A DNA stretch of 64,000 nucleotides, from positions 34,409-98,408 of the forward strand of contig DHFW01000002.1 in assembly GCA_002402465.1 (NCBI GenBank). Reading direction: 5' to 3'. The position numbers and the translations under genes were made by a program. The notes beneath the pieces are model-generated. The model was not told the DNA's origin, did no database searches, and saw nothing but the letters and a program-made list of their open reading frames with translations. This document shows, piece after piece, positions 1 through 7,509 of this stretch (position 1 is the stretch's first letter; each line of letters starts with the position of its first letter). This stretch comes from Bacteroidales bacterium UBA4814. Its GTDB lineage: Bacteria > Bacteroidota > Bacteroidia > Bacteroidales > UBA7960.

Positions 1-4
1 TGTC

Positions 5-379
5 ATGGATTCGAAGCCAAAATCATACAGGGATCTTGAAATTTATCAGATAGCATTTGATCTTGCAGTAAGAATCAGAGAAGAAACCTTAAAACTTCCA
101 AATCCTGACCGTTATGAGGTTGGTGGACAAATAAGAAGATCATCTCAATCCACCAAAGATACCATTGTTGAAGGTTACGGCAGAAGGAGGTATAAACCTG
201 ACTTCATTAAGTTTCTGGTATATAGTTACGCTTCAAATCTTGAAGCCCATTCACAGGCAGAATTTTTACACGTAGCATACCCACAGGAAGGCTGGGATGG
301 CATTGGACAGGCACTGGACTCACTCGGAATAAAAATCCACAACTTTATTTCTTATGTTGAAAAAAACTGGAGAACTTGA
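5..379 (+). CDS. Four-helix-bundle protein (S23 / 23S rRNA intervening-sequence family)
   Basis: A 124-residue protein of the small four-helix-bundle family first found inside 23S rRNA intervening sequences. Visible family marks are the N-terminal YRDLEIYQIAFDLAVRI helix, the QIRRSSQSTKDTIVEGYGR segment in helix 2 and the late FLVYSYASNLEAHSQAEFL helix. The biochemical role of the family is not established, though the fold suggests a protein- or RNA-binding oligomer. The ATG lies four bases from the window edge, so any promoter is outside. The length is normal for the family, so the gene looks intact. Downstream is a short repeat array, not an operon partner. A second, broken member of the family lies about 6 kb away. 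Confidence 0.85.
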   Translation: MDSKPKSYRDLEIYQIAFDLAVRIREETLKLPNPDRYEVGGQIRRSSQSTKDTIVEGYGRRRYKPDFIKFLVYSYASNLEAHSQAEFLHVAYPQEGWDGIGQALDSLGIKIHNFISYVEKNWRT

Positions 380-420
380 TTTTTTTCAGCATGACAACGC
401 GCAGCGGACAACCATGACAA

Positions 421-436
421 TCCGCTCGTAAGCGGA
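421..436. repeat. Perfect 6-bp-arm hairpin, REP-like
   Basis: TCCGCT-CGTA-AGCGGA forms a perfect stem-loop. A partial copy, AGCGGACA, lies about 30 bases upstream. There is no T-tract, so it is unlikely to be an intrinsic terminator. It sits between convergent genes, next to a tandem array. Confidence 0.45.
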
Positions 437-453
437 CACGCCCTTCAGCTATC

Positions 454-485
454 ACAACTTGACAACTTGACAACCTGACAACACT
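454..485. repeat. 8-bp tandem array (ACAACTTG x about 4)
   Basis: Two exact copies of ACAACTTG are followed by ACAACCTG and a degenerate ACAACACT. The array ends at the pabA stop codon. It is part of the repeat-rich spacer following the first four-helix-bundle gene. Confidence 0.75.
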
Positions 486-1060
486 TAATCCCCCACCCAA
501 TTTCTCAGAATTTGCTTGCCTATAGGCGTCATTACGCTTTCAGGGTGAAACTGCACGCCATGCACATGGAAGGATTTGTGCTGCAAGGCCATGATGCTTC
601 CGGAGGCATCAACAGCGGTTATTTCAAGCTCTTTGGGGAAAGTATCCGGGTCGGCTACCCAGGAATGGTAGCGGCCTGTTTCGAATACATTGGGGCAGTT
701 CCGAAAAAGCAAAGCATCGGGTTTTACCACATTCGTGGGAATGGATACCCCGTGCAACACCTGCTCGAGGTTTTGCAGCCGTCCGCCAAACACTTCTACA
801 ATAGCCTGATGCCCCAAACAAACGCCCAGGATGCTTTTTTCAGGTGCATACCGTCTGATCAGCTCGCAAGTTATGCCGGCTTCTTCAGGGAGCCCCGGCC
901 CGGGTGAGATAATAATCTTGTCGTAATGCCCAACGGCATCCAAATCAATCTGGTCGTTGCGATACACCTCCAGTGTGTCGCCATCGGACAACAGGCTTTC
1001 AACAATATGAAACAGGTTGAAAGTGAAGGAGTCGTAATTATCGAGGATCAGGATTTTCAT
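485..1060 (-). CDS. pabA: Aminodeoxychorismate/anthranilate synthase glutamine amidotransferase subunit
   Basis: Class I glutamine amidotransferase that passes ammonia from glutamine to the chorismate-using partner (PabB or TrpE), for folate or tryptophan synthesis. The 191-residue protein has the nucleophile Cys81 in GVCLGHQ, the His172/Glu174 pair in FHPES, and the oxyanion segment SPGPG. I chose the ATG giving MKILILDNYDSFTF, where the family begins, over a TTG four codons upstream. No pabB, trpE or other trp gene is adjacent, so PabA is favoured over TrpG, or it serves both. It stands alone between repeat-rich spacers. Confidence 0.88.
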   Translation of the reverse strand: MKILILDNYDSFTFNLFHIVESLLSDGDTLEVYRNDQIDLDAVGHYDKIIISPGPGLPEEAGITCELIRRYAPEKSILGVCLGHQAIVEVFGGRLQNLEQVLHGVSIPTNVVKPDALLFRNCPNVFETGRYHSWVADPDTFPKELEITAVDASGSIMALQHKSFHVHGVQFHPESVMTPIGKQILRNWVGD

Positions 1061-1088
1061 AATTTCACGCAAAGTTCGTAATTTATTT

Positions 1089-1325
1089 CACGCGGAGCAC
1101 GCTACGAGTTTCACGCCAAGGACGCAACGAAATATTTTGGCGTTCTTTGCCAGAAATTTTTCACGCAGAGGGCGCCACTTGAAAACGCAACGATCGCCAA
1201 GCTAAAATTTTATTCAATATTTAAAAAAAACGCTGCGTTCTTTGCGTGCACCTTTGCGTGCTTTGCGAGAACCCATTTTCACGCGGAGCGCGCAACGAGT
1301 TTCACCCTAAGGGCGCAAAGAAATT
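1089..1325. repeat. Dispersed CACGCGGAG / CTTTGCGAG repeat units, downstream side of the GxxExxY gene
   Basis: Units beginning CACGC(G/A)GAG start at 1089, 1162 and 1280. They are followed by variants of CGCNACGAGTTTCACNCNAAGG and interspersed with CGTTCTTTGC and CTTTGCGTGC phrases. The same vocabulary recurs on the other side of the GxxExxY gene. The roughly 265-bp spacer holds no credible gene. Confidence 0.7.
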
Positions 1326-1715
1326 TTATAGATTATTGACGACCCTATGAATACCGTCTTTCAGGAATTTGTTGTTGAAGTTAATTAGTAATCCTAGCTT
1401 TAGCTTGGTAATTTTTAAATAAGTCAGCGTTTGGGCAAAATGAACTGGTGCAAGGGCTTCAATGGCTTTCAGTTCAATTAAGACAAGATTATCAACTAAA
1501 AGATCATTCTTGAATCCTGTTTCGAATTGTAGGGATTTATAGGTTAAAGGAACAGAAACCTGGGTCTGAACTTTATGTCCAATCTGTTCCAGTTCATATT
1601 TAAGACATCTTTCGTAAACTGATTCCAATAATCCGGGTCCCAGTTCATTGTGAATTTTAAATGCTTGGTACAGGATTGATGAGGCAATTCTGTTTTCGTT
1701 CTTGTATTTGTCCAT
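1326..1715 (-). CDS. GxxExxY protein (PD-(D/E)XK nuclease-like fold)
   Basis: A 129-residue member of the GxxExxY family, named for the motif seen here as G28-LL-E31-SV-Y34 within NELGPGLLESVYERCL. A nuclease-like core is visible: Asp71/Asp75, then Glu81-Leu-Lys83 in LIELKA, then a QTLTYL helix, matching the PD-(D/E)XK arrangement. Function is unknown; nuclease activity is inferred only from the fold. I start at MDKYKNENRI. A longer reading adds 23 residues, but these are simply translated repeat DNA (SRKEREGFSQRTQRKNK). Repeats of one type flank both sides of the gene, which suggests a cassette. Confidence 0.85.
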   Translation of the reverse strand: MDKYKNENRIASSILYQAFKIHNELGPGLLESVYERCLKYELEQIGHKVQTQVSVPLTYKSLQFETGFKNDLLVDNLVLIELKAIEALAPVHFAQTLTYLKITKLKLGLLINFNNKFLKDGIHRVVNNL

Positions 1716-1734
1716 TGTTTTATTTTTTCGTTGC

Positions 1735-2010
1735 GTTCTTTGCGAAAAACCTTCGCGTTCTTTGCGAGAAATAATTTTTTTCACGCGGAGCTCGCCACGG
1801 AAAACGCCACGCTCGCTAAGGTAATTTTTTTGATTAACAATTATCTTTTCGTTCTTTGCGAAAAACCTTCGCGTTCTTTGCGAGAACTATTTTTTTCGGG
1901 CGGAGCTCGCCACGTAAAAACGCCACGCTCGCTAAGGTAATTTTTTTGATTAACAATTATCTTTTCGTTCTTTGCGTGAATCTTGGCGCCCTTTGCGAGA
2001 AATAATTTTT
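1735..2010. repeat. 116-bp direct tandem repeat, upstream side of the GxxExxY gene
   Basis: The phrase GTTCTTTGCG recurs at 1735, 1851 and 1967, an exact 116-bp period. Two full copies are nearly identical, including GCTCGCTAAGGTAATTTTTT and GATTAACAATTATCTTTTCG, and a partial third runs to about 2010. Each unit contains the CACGCGGAG-type element found on the other side of the gene. Apart from the ridA promoter region, the 385-bp stretch between the GxxExxY start and ridA holds only these repeats. Confidence 0.85.
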
Positions 2011-2057
2011 ATCAGCACCAAAACAAATTTACAAAATATCGGCCCGGAAATAATCCT

Positions 2058-2065
2058 TACATTTG
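2058..2065 (+). promoter_or_regulatory. Candidate -7 element TACATTTG for ridA
   Basis: TACATTTG fits the Bacteroidota primary-sigma consensus TAnnTTTG and lies 37 bases before the ridA start. No clear TTTG -33 element stands 19 bases upstream. Confidence 0.45.
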
Positions 2066-2101
2066 CTCAAACACTTGTAATCATTAACATTCAACGAACT
2101 G

Positions 2102-2479
2102 ATGAAAACCATAATCAACACCCCCAATGCTCCTGCGCCGGTTGGTCCTTACAGCCAGGCAGTGCTTATAAACGGAACCCTTTTTGTGTCTGGACAGATC
2201 CCCATCGACCCTACCATTGGCAAAGTGCCCGAAGGCGACGTGCAGGCACACACCCTGCAGGTAATGAAAAACCTGGAGGCCATTCTGAAAGCCGCCGGCA
2301 TGGATTTCTCAAACGTGGTGAAGACCAGCATCTTCCTGAAGGATATGCATGACTTCCCGAAGGTAAATGAGGTGTATGCTGGTTTCTTCAAGGATGATCC
2401 GCCCGCTCGTGAAACCGTGCAGGTGTGTGCCCTCCCACTCTTTGTGGATGTGGAAATCAGCTGCATTGCAGTGAAGTAA
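2102..2479 (+). CDS. ridA: RidA/YjgF family enamine/imine deaminase
   Basis: RidA hydrolyses reactive 2-aminoacrylate-type enamines released by PLP enzymes to 2-oxoacids, sparing cellular targets from damage. The 125-residue chain covers the whole family. It has the early GPYSQA motif (residues 15-20), FVSGQIP, the substrate-binding Arg103 in PARETVQV and the terminal VDVEISCIAV containing Glu118. These residues are the hallmark of deaminase-competent members, so activity is likely. It is a cytosolic trimer in characterised homologues. It stands as a single gene with its own candidate promoter, just outside the repeat array. Confidence 0.93.
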   Translation: MKTIINTPNAPAPVGPYSQAVLINGTLFVSGQIPIDPTIGKVPEGDVQAHTLQVMKNLEAILKAAGMDFSNVVKTSIFLKDMHDFPKVNEVYAGFFKDDPPARETVQVCALPLFVDVEISCIAVK

Positions 2480-2577
2480 ACCTTATTTCCCATCGATAAA
2501 AAGTTCTTTCCCGGATTTAAACTCTTTGGTTTTTTGATAAAAAACCGTATTTTTAAAAACCAAAAACGGTAGGGATT

Positions 2578-4119
2578 ATGCTGGTTAAGACTTTTGGAAG
2601 CGCCGTGCATGGCGTGAGTGCCACCACCATTACGGTGGAAGTGGATGTAGGGCAGGGGGTGAACTTTTTTATGGTGGGTCTGCCCGACAGCGCCGTAAAA
2701 GAAAGCCACCACCGCATCGACACGGCTCTGAAGCATAACGGACTTAAAATCCCCGGTAAACGCATCGTGGTAAACATGGCTCCGGCCGACATCCGCAAGG
2801 AAGGCTCGGCCTACGACCTCACCATCGCCATTGGCATCCTGGCCGCCAGCGGGCAGATTGGCGCTGATAAGGTGGGCGAATATGTGATCATGGGCGAACT
2901 CTCGCTCGATGGCAGCCTGCAGCCCATAAAAGGGGCCTTGCCCATTGCCATAAAAGCCCGCGAAGAAGGTTTTAAGGGCTTTATCCTGCCCGCTCAAAAT
3001 GCCCGCGAAGCAGCCGTGGTGAACAAGCTCGATGTGCACGGCGTAGAAAATATCCGACAGGTCATCGACTTTTTCAATGGCGAAGCCGAACTGGAAAAAA
3101 CCGAAGTCAACACCCGCGAGGAATTCTTCTCCAAACTTAATGACTACGAATTTGATTTCTCCGACGTAAAAGGGCAGGAAAACATAAAACGCGCTTTCGA
3201 AGTGGCGGCCGCTGGAGGCCATAATCTGATTATGATCGGTCCACCCGGCTCAGGAAAGACCATGCTGGCCAAACGCTTGCCTGGCATTTTGCCACCGCCC
3301 ACGCTGAAAGAAGCCCTGGAAACCACCAAGATACACAGCGTGGCGGGCCGCCTCGGTAAGAACGCCTCCCTGCTGCCGGTCAGGCCTTTCAGAAGTCCGC
3401 ACCATACCATATCAGACGTCGCTCTGGTCGGTGGCGGGTCTTTTCCACAGCCGGGCGAGATCAGCCTGGCGCACAATGGGGTGTTGTTTCTGGATGAGTT
3501 GCCAGAGTTTAAGCGCACGGTGCTGGAGGTGCTGCGCCAACCCCTCGAAGACCGGGTGATGACCGTGAGCCGTGCCAAGTTCAGTGTGCAGTATCCTGCA
3601 AGCTTTATGCTGGTGGCTAGCATGAACCCCTGTCCATGTGGGTATTACAACCACCCGGAAAAGGATTGCGTGTGCGGGGCCGGGGTGGTGCAGAAATACC
3701 TGAACCGCATCTCCGGGCCCCTGCTCGATCGTATCGACATTCATGTGGAGGTGACTCCCGTGCCTTTCAAGGAGCTGAGCGAACTGAAACCTTCGGAAAA
3801 AAGTGCTGAGATTCGCGAGCGGGTGATACGGGCCCGTGAGATTCAGGAAGAGCGTTACCAGGATTTCGATGGCATTTATTGCAACGCCCAGATGAGCTCT
3901 AAGATGCTGCGGGAGGTTTGCCGCATCGACAGTGCCGGCTCTTTGCTGCTGAAAACCGCCATGGAAAAGCTGGACCTCTCTGCCCGGGCCTACGACCGGA
4001 TTCTTAAAGTGTCGCGAACCATCGCCGACCTGGATGCAAAGCCCGACATCAAGCCCGAGCACCTGGCAGAGGCCATCCACTACCGAAGCCTCGACCGCGA
4101 GAACTGGGCCAGCAACTAA
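2578..4119 (+). CDS. comM: YifB/ComM family Mg-chelatase-like AAA+ ATPase
   Basis: The 513 residues show a Lon-S16-like N-terminal domain (about 1-165), an AAA+ core with Walker A GPPGSGKT (221-228) and Walker B VLFLDE (302-307), and a C-terminal Mg-chelatase-type lid with Cys-rich NPCPCGYYNHPEKDC. In Vibrio and Haemophilus the ComM homologue is a hexameric helicase driving branch migration during natural transformation. Elsewhere its role is less clear, and no competence gene lies nearby. The ATG matches the family start (MLVKTFGSAVHG). It is convergent with the next gene, with only about 20 bases between stops. Confidence 0.92.
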   Translation: MLVKTFGSAVHGVSATTITVEVDVGQGVNFFMVGLPDSAVKESHHRIDTALKHNGLKIPGKRIVVNMAPADIRKEGSAYDLTIAIGILAASGQIGADKVGEYVIMGELSLDGSLQPIKGALPIAIKAREEGFKGFILPAQNAREAAVVNKLDVHGVENIRQVIDFFNGEAELEKTEVNTREEFFSKLNDYEFDFSDVKGQENIKRAFEVAAAGGHNLIMIGPPGSGKTMLAKRLPGILPPPTLKEALETTKIHSVAGRLGKNASLLPVRPFRSPHHTISDVALVGGGSFPQPGEISLAHNGVLFLDELPEFKRTVLEVLRQPLEDRVMTVSRAKFSVQYPASFMLVASMNPCPCGYYNHPEKDCVCGAGVVQKYLNRISGPLLDRIDIHVEVTPVPFKELSELKPSEKSAEIRERVIRAREIQEERYQDFDGIYCNAQMSSKMLREVCRIDSAGSLLLKTAMEKLDLSARAYDRILKVSRTIADLDAKPDIKPEHLAEAIHYRSLDRENWASN

Positions 4120-4141
4120 AGAGAATCTCCCCAAAAGGGGC

Positions 4142-4465
4142 CTATGAAGGATTGCGGCGGGTGTAAGCCCATACGTTGAAAAAGCTGCCATCGGTGGTGC
4201 GTACGGTAACCTTTTCGCGCTGGTACACATGGGGCACCTCTTCCCACTGATCAGCCTTTTCGAGCTGCTCAGGCGTGAGATGCACCACCGAGCCCTGCAC
4301 GCTCTTGCCATCAGAAGGCATGATGTAGGGATAATCCTTGTCTTTGATCAGTACCCAGTCTTTAATCACTGCCTTCGAAAATACCGGGAGGTTTACCCCG
4401 AACAGCTCTTGCTGGGTTTGCCGCTTAATAAGCGATCCGTAAACAAACACTTTGTGGAGCATCAT
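4142..4465 (-). CDS. Gamma-glutamylcyclotransferase-like (GGCT/AIG2 fold) protein
   Basis: A 107-residue protein with the family's VFVYGSLIK nucleotide-like loop near the N terminus. The acidic segment ADQWEEVPHVYQRE probably holds the catalytic Glu, and VWAYTRR closes the fold. Family members release 5-oxoproline from gamma-glutamyl amines or peptides; the substrate here is unknown. I use the ATG giving MMLHKVFVYGSL rather than a TTG seven codons upstream. The gene is monocistronic, divergent from the carboxynorspermidine dehydrogenase gene. Confidence 0.82.
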   Translation of the reverse strand: MMLHKVFVYGSLIKRQTQQELFGVNLPVFSKAVIKDWVLIKDKDYPYIMPSDGKSVQGSVVHLTPEQLEKADQWEEVPHVYQREKVTVRTTDGSFFNVWAYTRRNPS

Positions 4466-4607
4466 AAAAATCAAGGGTTTGAACAAAGAATGGAGCCTTG
4501 GGCTTTAAAGTTAAGCAAATTATTATCAATTCATTAAAAAAATGGGCGCCCCGTCAATTATCGAACCTTTATTGGCTTGGGTTTGCATTGGTTAACGGTG
4601 AATTTCT

Positions 4608-4615
4608 TATTTTTG
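4608..4615 (+). promoter_or_regulatory. Candidate -7 element TATTTTTG for the carboxynorspermidine dehydrogenase gene
   Basis: TATTTTTG matches TAnnTTTG and lies 46 bases before the start codon. TTTG at 4582-4585 (22-base gap) or TTG at 4588-4590 (17-base gap) could serve as an imperfect -33 element. Confidence 0.5.
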
Positions 4616-4660
4616 TCATCTGTATATTCCTGAAAAGCAAACCAAATAAAAATCCATATT

Positions 4661-5860
4661 ATGAGCAAAGTACTGATTATTGGAGCTGGTGGGGTAGGCA
4701 ACGTGGTAACCCGCAAATGTGCTGCCGTGCCGGAGGTGTTTACCGACATTATGCTGGCCAGCCGCACCCTTGAGAAATGCGACCAGATAGCCCGCGACAT
4801 TGGCGACGACCGGGTGAAGACCGCGCAAGTGGATGCCGATAACGTGCCCGAGCTGGTGGAACTGATCAACAAGTTTAAGCCCGATATGGTTATCAACGTG
4901 GCTTTGCCATACCAGGACCTCACCATCATGGAGGCCTGCCTCGAAACCAAGACCCATTACCTGGACACCGCCAACTATGAACCCAAAGATGTGGCCAAGT
5001 TTGAATACAGCTGGCAGTGGGCTTACCACGACCGGTTTAAAGATGCCGGACTGCTGGCCATTTTGGGTTGTGGCTTCGATCCCGGTGTTACCGGCGTTTT
5101 CACCGCCTATGCCGCCAAGCATTACTTCGACGAGATTCACTACCTCGATATTGTGGATTGCAACGCCGGCGACCACGGAAAGGCCTTTGCCACCAACTTC
5201 AATCCCGAAATAAACATACGCGAGATTACCCAAAACGGCCGCTATTGGGAAAACGGAAAGTGGGTGGAAACCAAACCCCTGGAAATCAACAAGCCCATCG
5301 AATATCCCGAAATAGGACCACGCGATTCCTACCTGCTTTATCATGAAGAGCTGGAGTCGTTGGTGAGGCACTTCCCCACCATTAAAAGGGCACGCTTCTG
5401 GATGACTTTTGGCAAGCAATATATCAACTACCTCAACGTGCTGCAAGAGGTGGGTATGACCAGCATTAAGCCGGTCAATTTCAAGGGCATGGATATTGTG
5501 CCCCTCGAATTTTTGAAAGCCGTGCTTCCTGAACCCTCTTCGCTGGGCGAGGGTTACAAGGGTCAGACCTCCATCGGTTGCCAGATTCGTGGCATAAAAG
5601 ATGGCAAAGAACGCACTTATTATGTTTGGAATAATACCGAGCATGCTGCTGCTTACCGCGATGTGAAAGCACAAGGCATCAGTTATACCACCGGTGTTCC
5701 GGCTATGATCGGCGCCATGATGGGCCTCACCGGAAAATGGACCGGCAAAGGGGTATTCAACGTGGAACAGTTCGATCCTGATCCGTTTATGGAAGCCCTG
5801 CCGAAGTACGGACTGCCCTGGCACGAGCAAATTGATGAGCCACTACCCGTGGAAAAATAA
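4661..5860 (+). CDS. Carboxynorspermidine/carboxyspermidine dehydrogenase (saccharopine dehydrogenase family)
   Basis: An NAD(P)H-dependent enzyme that condenses aspartate semialdehyde with a diamine to form carboxy(nor)spermidine, the first step of the alternative spermidine route. The 399-residue protein begins with the Rossmann loop GAGGVG (8-13) and has the family's long catalytic region with ILGCGFDPGVTGVF and the closing TGVPAMIGAMM. The downstream nspC decarboxylase fixes the pathway and argues against lysine saccharopine metabolism. The two genes are normally close, but here a decayed orphan gene separates them by nearly 500 bases. Confidence 0.9.
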   Translation: MSKVLIIGAGGVGNVVTRKCAAVPEVFTDIMLASRTLEKCDQIARDIGDDRVKTAQVDADNVPELVELINKFKPDMVINVALPYQDLTIMEACLETKTHYLDTANYEPKDVAKFEYSWQWAYHDRFKDAGLLAILGCGFDPGVTGVFTAYAAKHYFDEIHYLDIVDCNAGDHGKAFATNFNPEINIREITQNGRYWENGKWVETKPLEINKPIEYPEIGPRDSYLLYHEELESLVRHFPTIKRARFWMTFGKQYINYLNVLQEVGMTSIKPVNFKGMDIVPLEFLKAVLPEPSSLGEGYKGQTSIGCQIRGIKDGKERTYYVWNNTEHAAAYRDVKAQGISYTTGVPAMIGAMMGLTGKWTGKGVFNVEQFDPDPFMEALPKYGLPWHEQIDEPLPVEK

Positions 5861-5895
5861 GGGTTAGGGATTAGGGGTAAGTGATTAATAATTCA
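5861..5895. repeat. Left flank of the four-helix cassette: GGGTTAGGGATTAGGGG repeats
   Basis: This stretch is rich in (T)TAGGG-like units immediately after the dehydrogenase stop. Read on the other strand it gives CCCTAATCCCTAACCCTTA, closely resembling the right flank and forming an imperfect inverted pair around the broken four-helix gene. Confidence 0.55.
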
Positions 5896-5941
5896 TTAGC
5901 CCCTTGATTTGTTGTTTCTTGGTTTTCAAATTTTTGAAAAA

Positions 5942-6308
5942 ATGAAAGCTGGAGTGACAAAAACAAAAAGCCTTGAATTTGCAATCCGTTGTGTGGGTTT
6001 GTATCGCTTTCTCATTGAAAAAAAATGAATTTGTCATTTCAAAACAAATCCTGAGATCAGGTACTTCGATTGGTGCATTGGTGAGAGAAGCTGAATATGC
6101 AGAGAGTGGTCTGGATTTTATCCATAAATTGTCGATTGCACAAAAAGAATGCAACGAAACATTGTATTGGATCGAATTGTTGAATAAAACTGATTTTATT
6201 GATAAAAACTTGTTCGACAGCCTTAACGATGATGCTGTGGAATTAATGCAACTGCTAACAGCAATTATTGTCAAAAGAAAACAAAACTTAAAGAAAAACA
6301 ATCCTTAA
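5942..6308 (+). pseudogene. Four-helix-bundle protein gene with +1 frameshift in an A8 tract
   Basis: Two reading frames together make a normal-looking 121-residue four-helix-bundle protein. The first starts at ATG 5942 (MKAGVTKTKSLEFAIRCVGL) and hits TGA at 6026 just after eight A bases (6018-6025). The second continues from the same A-run as KNEFVISKQILRSGTSIGA, with typical helices, to the stop at 6306-6308. Removing one A restores a single frame. It may be a pseudogene, a slippage-dependent gene, or carry a sequencing error. The open frame beginning at 5973 alone would lack a proper first helix. Confidence 0.8.
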
Positions 6309-6311
6309 AAA

Positions 6312-6352
6312 ATTAAAAATAATCCTTAAACCCTAAACCCTTATCACTAAAG
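6312..6352. repeat. Right flank of the four-helix cassette: CCTTAAACCCTAAACCCTTA
   Basis: CCCTAA-type units directly precede nspC and mirror, imperfectly, the TTAGGG-type left flank. Together they bracket the roughly 450-bp insert between the two polyamine genes. Confidence 0.55.
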
Positions 6353-6355
6353 AAA

Positions 6356-7507
6356 ATGAGCGTTGACTTTAACAAGGTTCCTTCTCCCTGTTTCGTGCTT
6401 GAAGAAACGCTGCTGCGTATCAACCTGGAGATTCTGAAGCTGGTGCAGGAAGAGGCCGGCGTGGAGATTATTTGTGCCCTGAAGGGCTATTCGATGTGGG
6501 GTACTTTTCCGCTGCTGGCCAAATATCTGGAAGGAGCTACGGCCAGCTCGCTCAACGAGGCCCGCCTGATTTACGAGGAGATGGGCGTGAAGGCGCATAC
6601 CTACTGCCCGGTGTTCCTGGAGGAGGAGTTCGACGAATTATTGTATTACAGCAGCCACATTTCGTTTAACTCCCTGAGCCAGTTCGAGCGCTTCAAGGAC
6701 CGGGTGAAGAACCACCATGAGCCTGTTTCCATGGGCCTGCGCATCAACCCGGAGTATTCGGAGGTGGAAACCGAGCTTTACAACCCCGCCATGCCCGGCT
6801 CACGCTTGGGCATCACTGCCGACCAGCTTGGCGACACGCTGCCCAAAGGCATTGATGGGCTGCACTTTCATGTGCTTTGCGAAAACGACAGCTTTGTGCT
6901 GGAACGCACCCTCGAAAAAGTGGAAGAGAAGTTCGGCCACCTGATTCGGCAGGCCAAATGGTTCAATATGGGCGGCGGTCACCATATCACCCGTAAGGAT
7001 TATGATGTGAAACACCTGGTTTGCCTGCTAACCGAGTTTAAGGAGCGCTATCCCAACCTGCAAACAGTGATTTTGGAGCCCGGTGAAGCCATAGGCTGGC
7101 AAACAGGCTACCTGGTTTCCACCGTGCAGGATGTCATCGAAAACAAGGGCCTCCATATTGCCATGCTTGATGTGAGCTTCTCGGCCCACATGCCCGACTG
7201 CCTCGAAATGCCTTACAAGCCCAGGGTGCTGGGTGCTACCGATGCCATTGAGGGTAAACCCGTGTACCGCCTCGGCGGAGGAACCTGTCTGGCTGGTGAT
7301 TACATGGGAATGGGAGACTACAGCTTCGGCAATGACCTGAAAGTGGGCGACAAGGTGGTGTTTGACGACATGATACACTATACCATGGTCAAATCCACTT
7401 TCTTCAACGGGGTGAAGCACCCATCCATTGGAATTTGGAAAGCCAACGGCGAATTTGTATTGCTGCGGCAGTTTGGATACGAAGACTACAAGGGAAAATT
7501 GTCGTAA
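6356..7507 (+). CDS. nspC: Carboxynorspermidine decarboxylase
   Basis: A PLP-dependent fold-III decarboxylase that turns carboxy(nor)spermidine into (nor)spermidine. Seen in the 383-residue protein are the PLP-binding Lys43 in CALKGYS, the glycine-rich phosphate loop GGGHH (206-210), EPGEA (241-245) and Cys311 in GGGTCLAGD, the active-site Cys supplied across the dimer. Length and order match NspC. It works with the dehydrogenase gene upstream. The inserted cassette probably forces it to use its own promoter or read-through, but no clean TAnnTTTG element is visible in the short leader. Confidence 0.94.
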   Translation: MSVDFNKVPSPCFVLEETLLRINLEILKLVQEEAGVEIICALKGYSMWGTFPLLAKYLEGATASSLNEARLIYEEMGVKAHTYCPVFLEEEFDELLYYSSHISFNSLSQFERFKDRVKNHHEPVSMGLRINPEYSEVETELYNPAMPGSRLGITADQLGDTLPKGIDGLHFHVLCENDSFVLERTLEKVEEKFGHLIRQAKWFNMGGGHHITRKDYDVKHLVCLLTEFKERYPNLQTVILEPGEAIGWQTGYLVSTVQDVIENKGLHIAMLDVSFSAHMPDCLEMPYKPRVLGATDAIEGKPVYRLGGGTCLAGDYMGMGDYSFGNDLKVGDKVVFDDMIHYTMVKSTFFNGVKHPSIGIWKANGEFVLLRQFGYEDYKGKLS

Positions 7508-7509
7508 AG

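Noticed and set aside
1716..1784. N-terminal extension of the GxxExxY protein (23 residues)
   Set aside because: The extension is translated repeat DNA with no family similarity; the ATG at the repeat boundary fits the family start.
1735..2010. Possible CRISPR array
   Set aside because: The 116-bp repeats are contiguous direct copies without short repeats and unique spacers, and no cas gene is present.
2149..3222. A 357-codon minus-strand frame spanning ridA and the start of the comM-like gene
   Set aside because: It runs antisense across two well-supported genes and their spacer, with no signal, motif or promoter.
4616..5830. A 404-codon minus-strand open frame opposite the carboxynorspermidine dehydrogenase gene
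   Set aside because: The plus strand encodes a clear enzyme with a Rossmann loop and pathway neighbour; the antisense translation has no domain features and arises from codon composition.
5861..5895. Telomere-like sequence suggesting a linear replicon end
   Set aside because: The TTAGGG-like units are few, imperfect and internal between two pathway genes; they behave like flanks of a small insertion.
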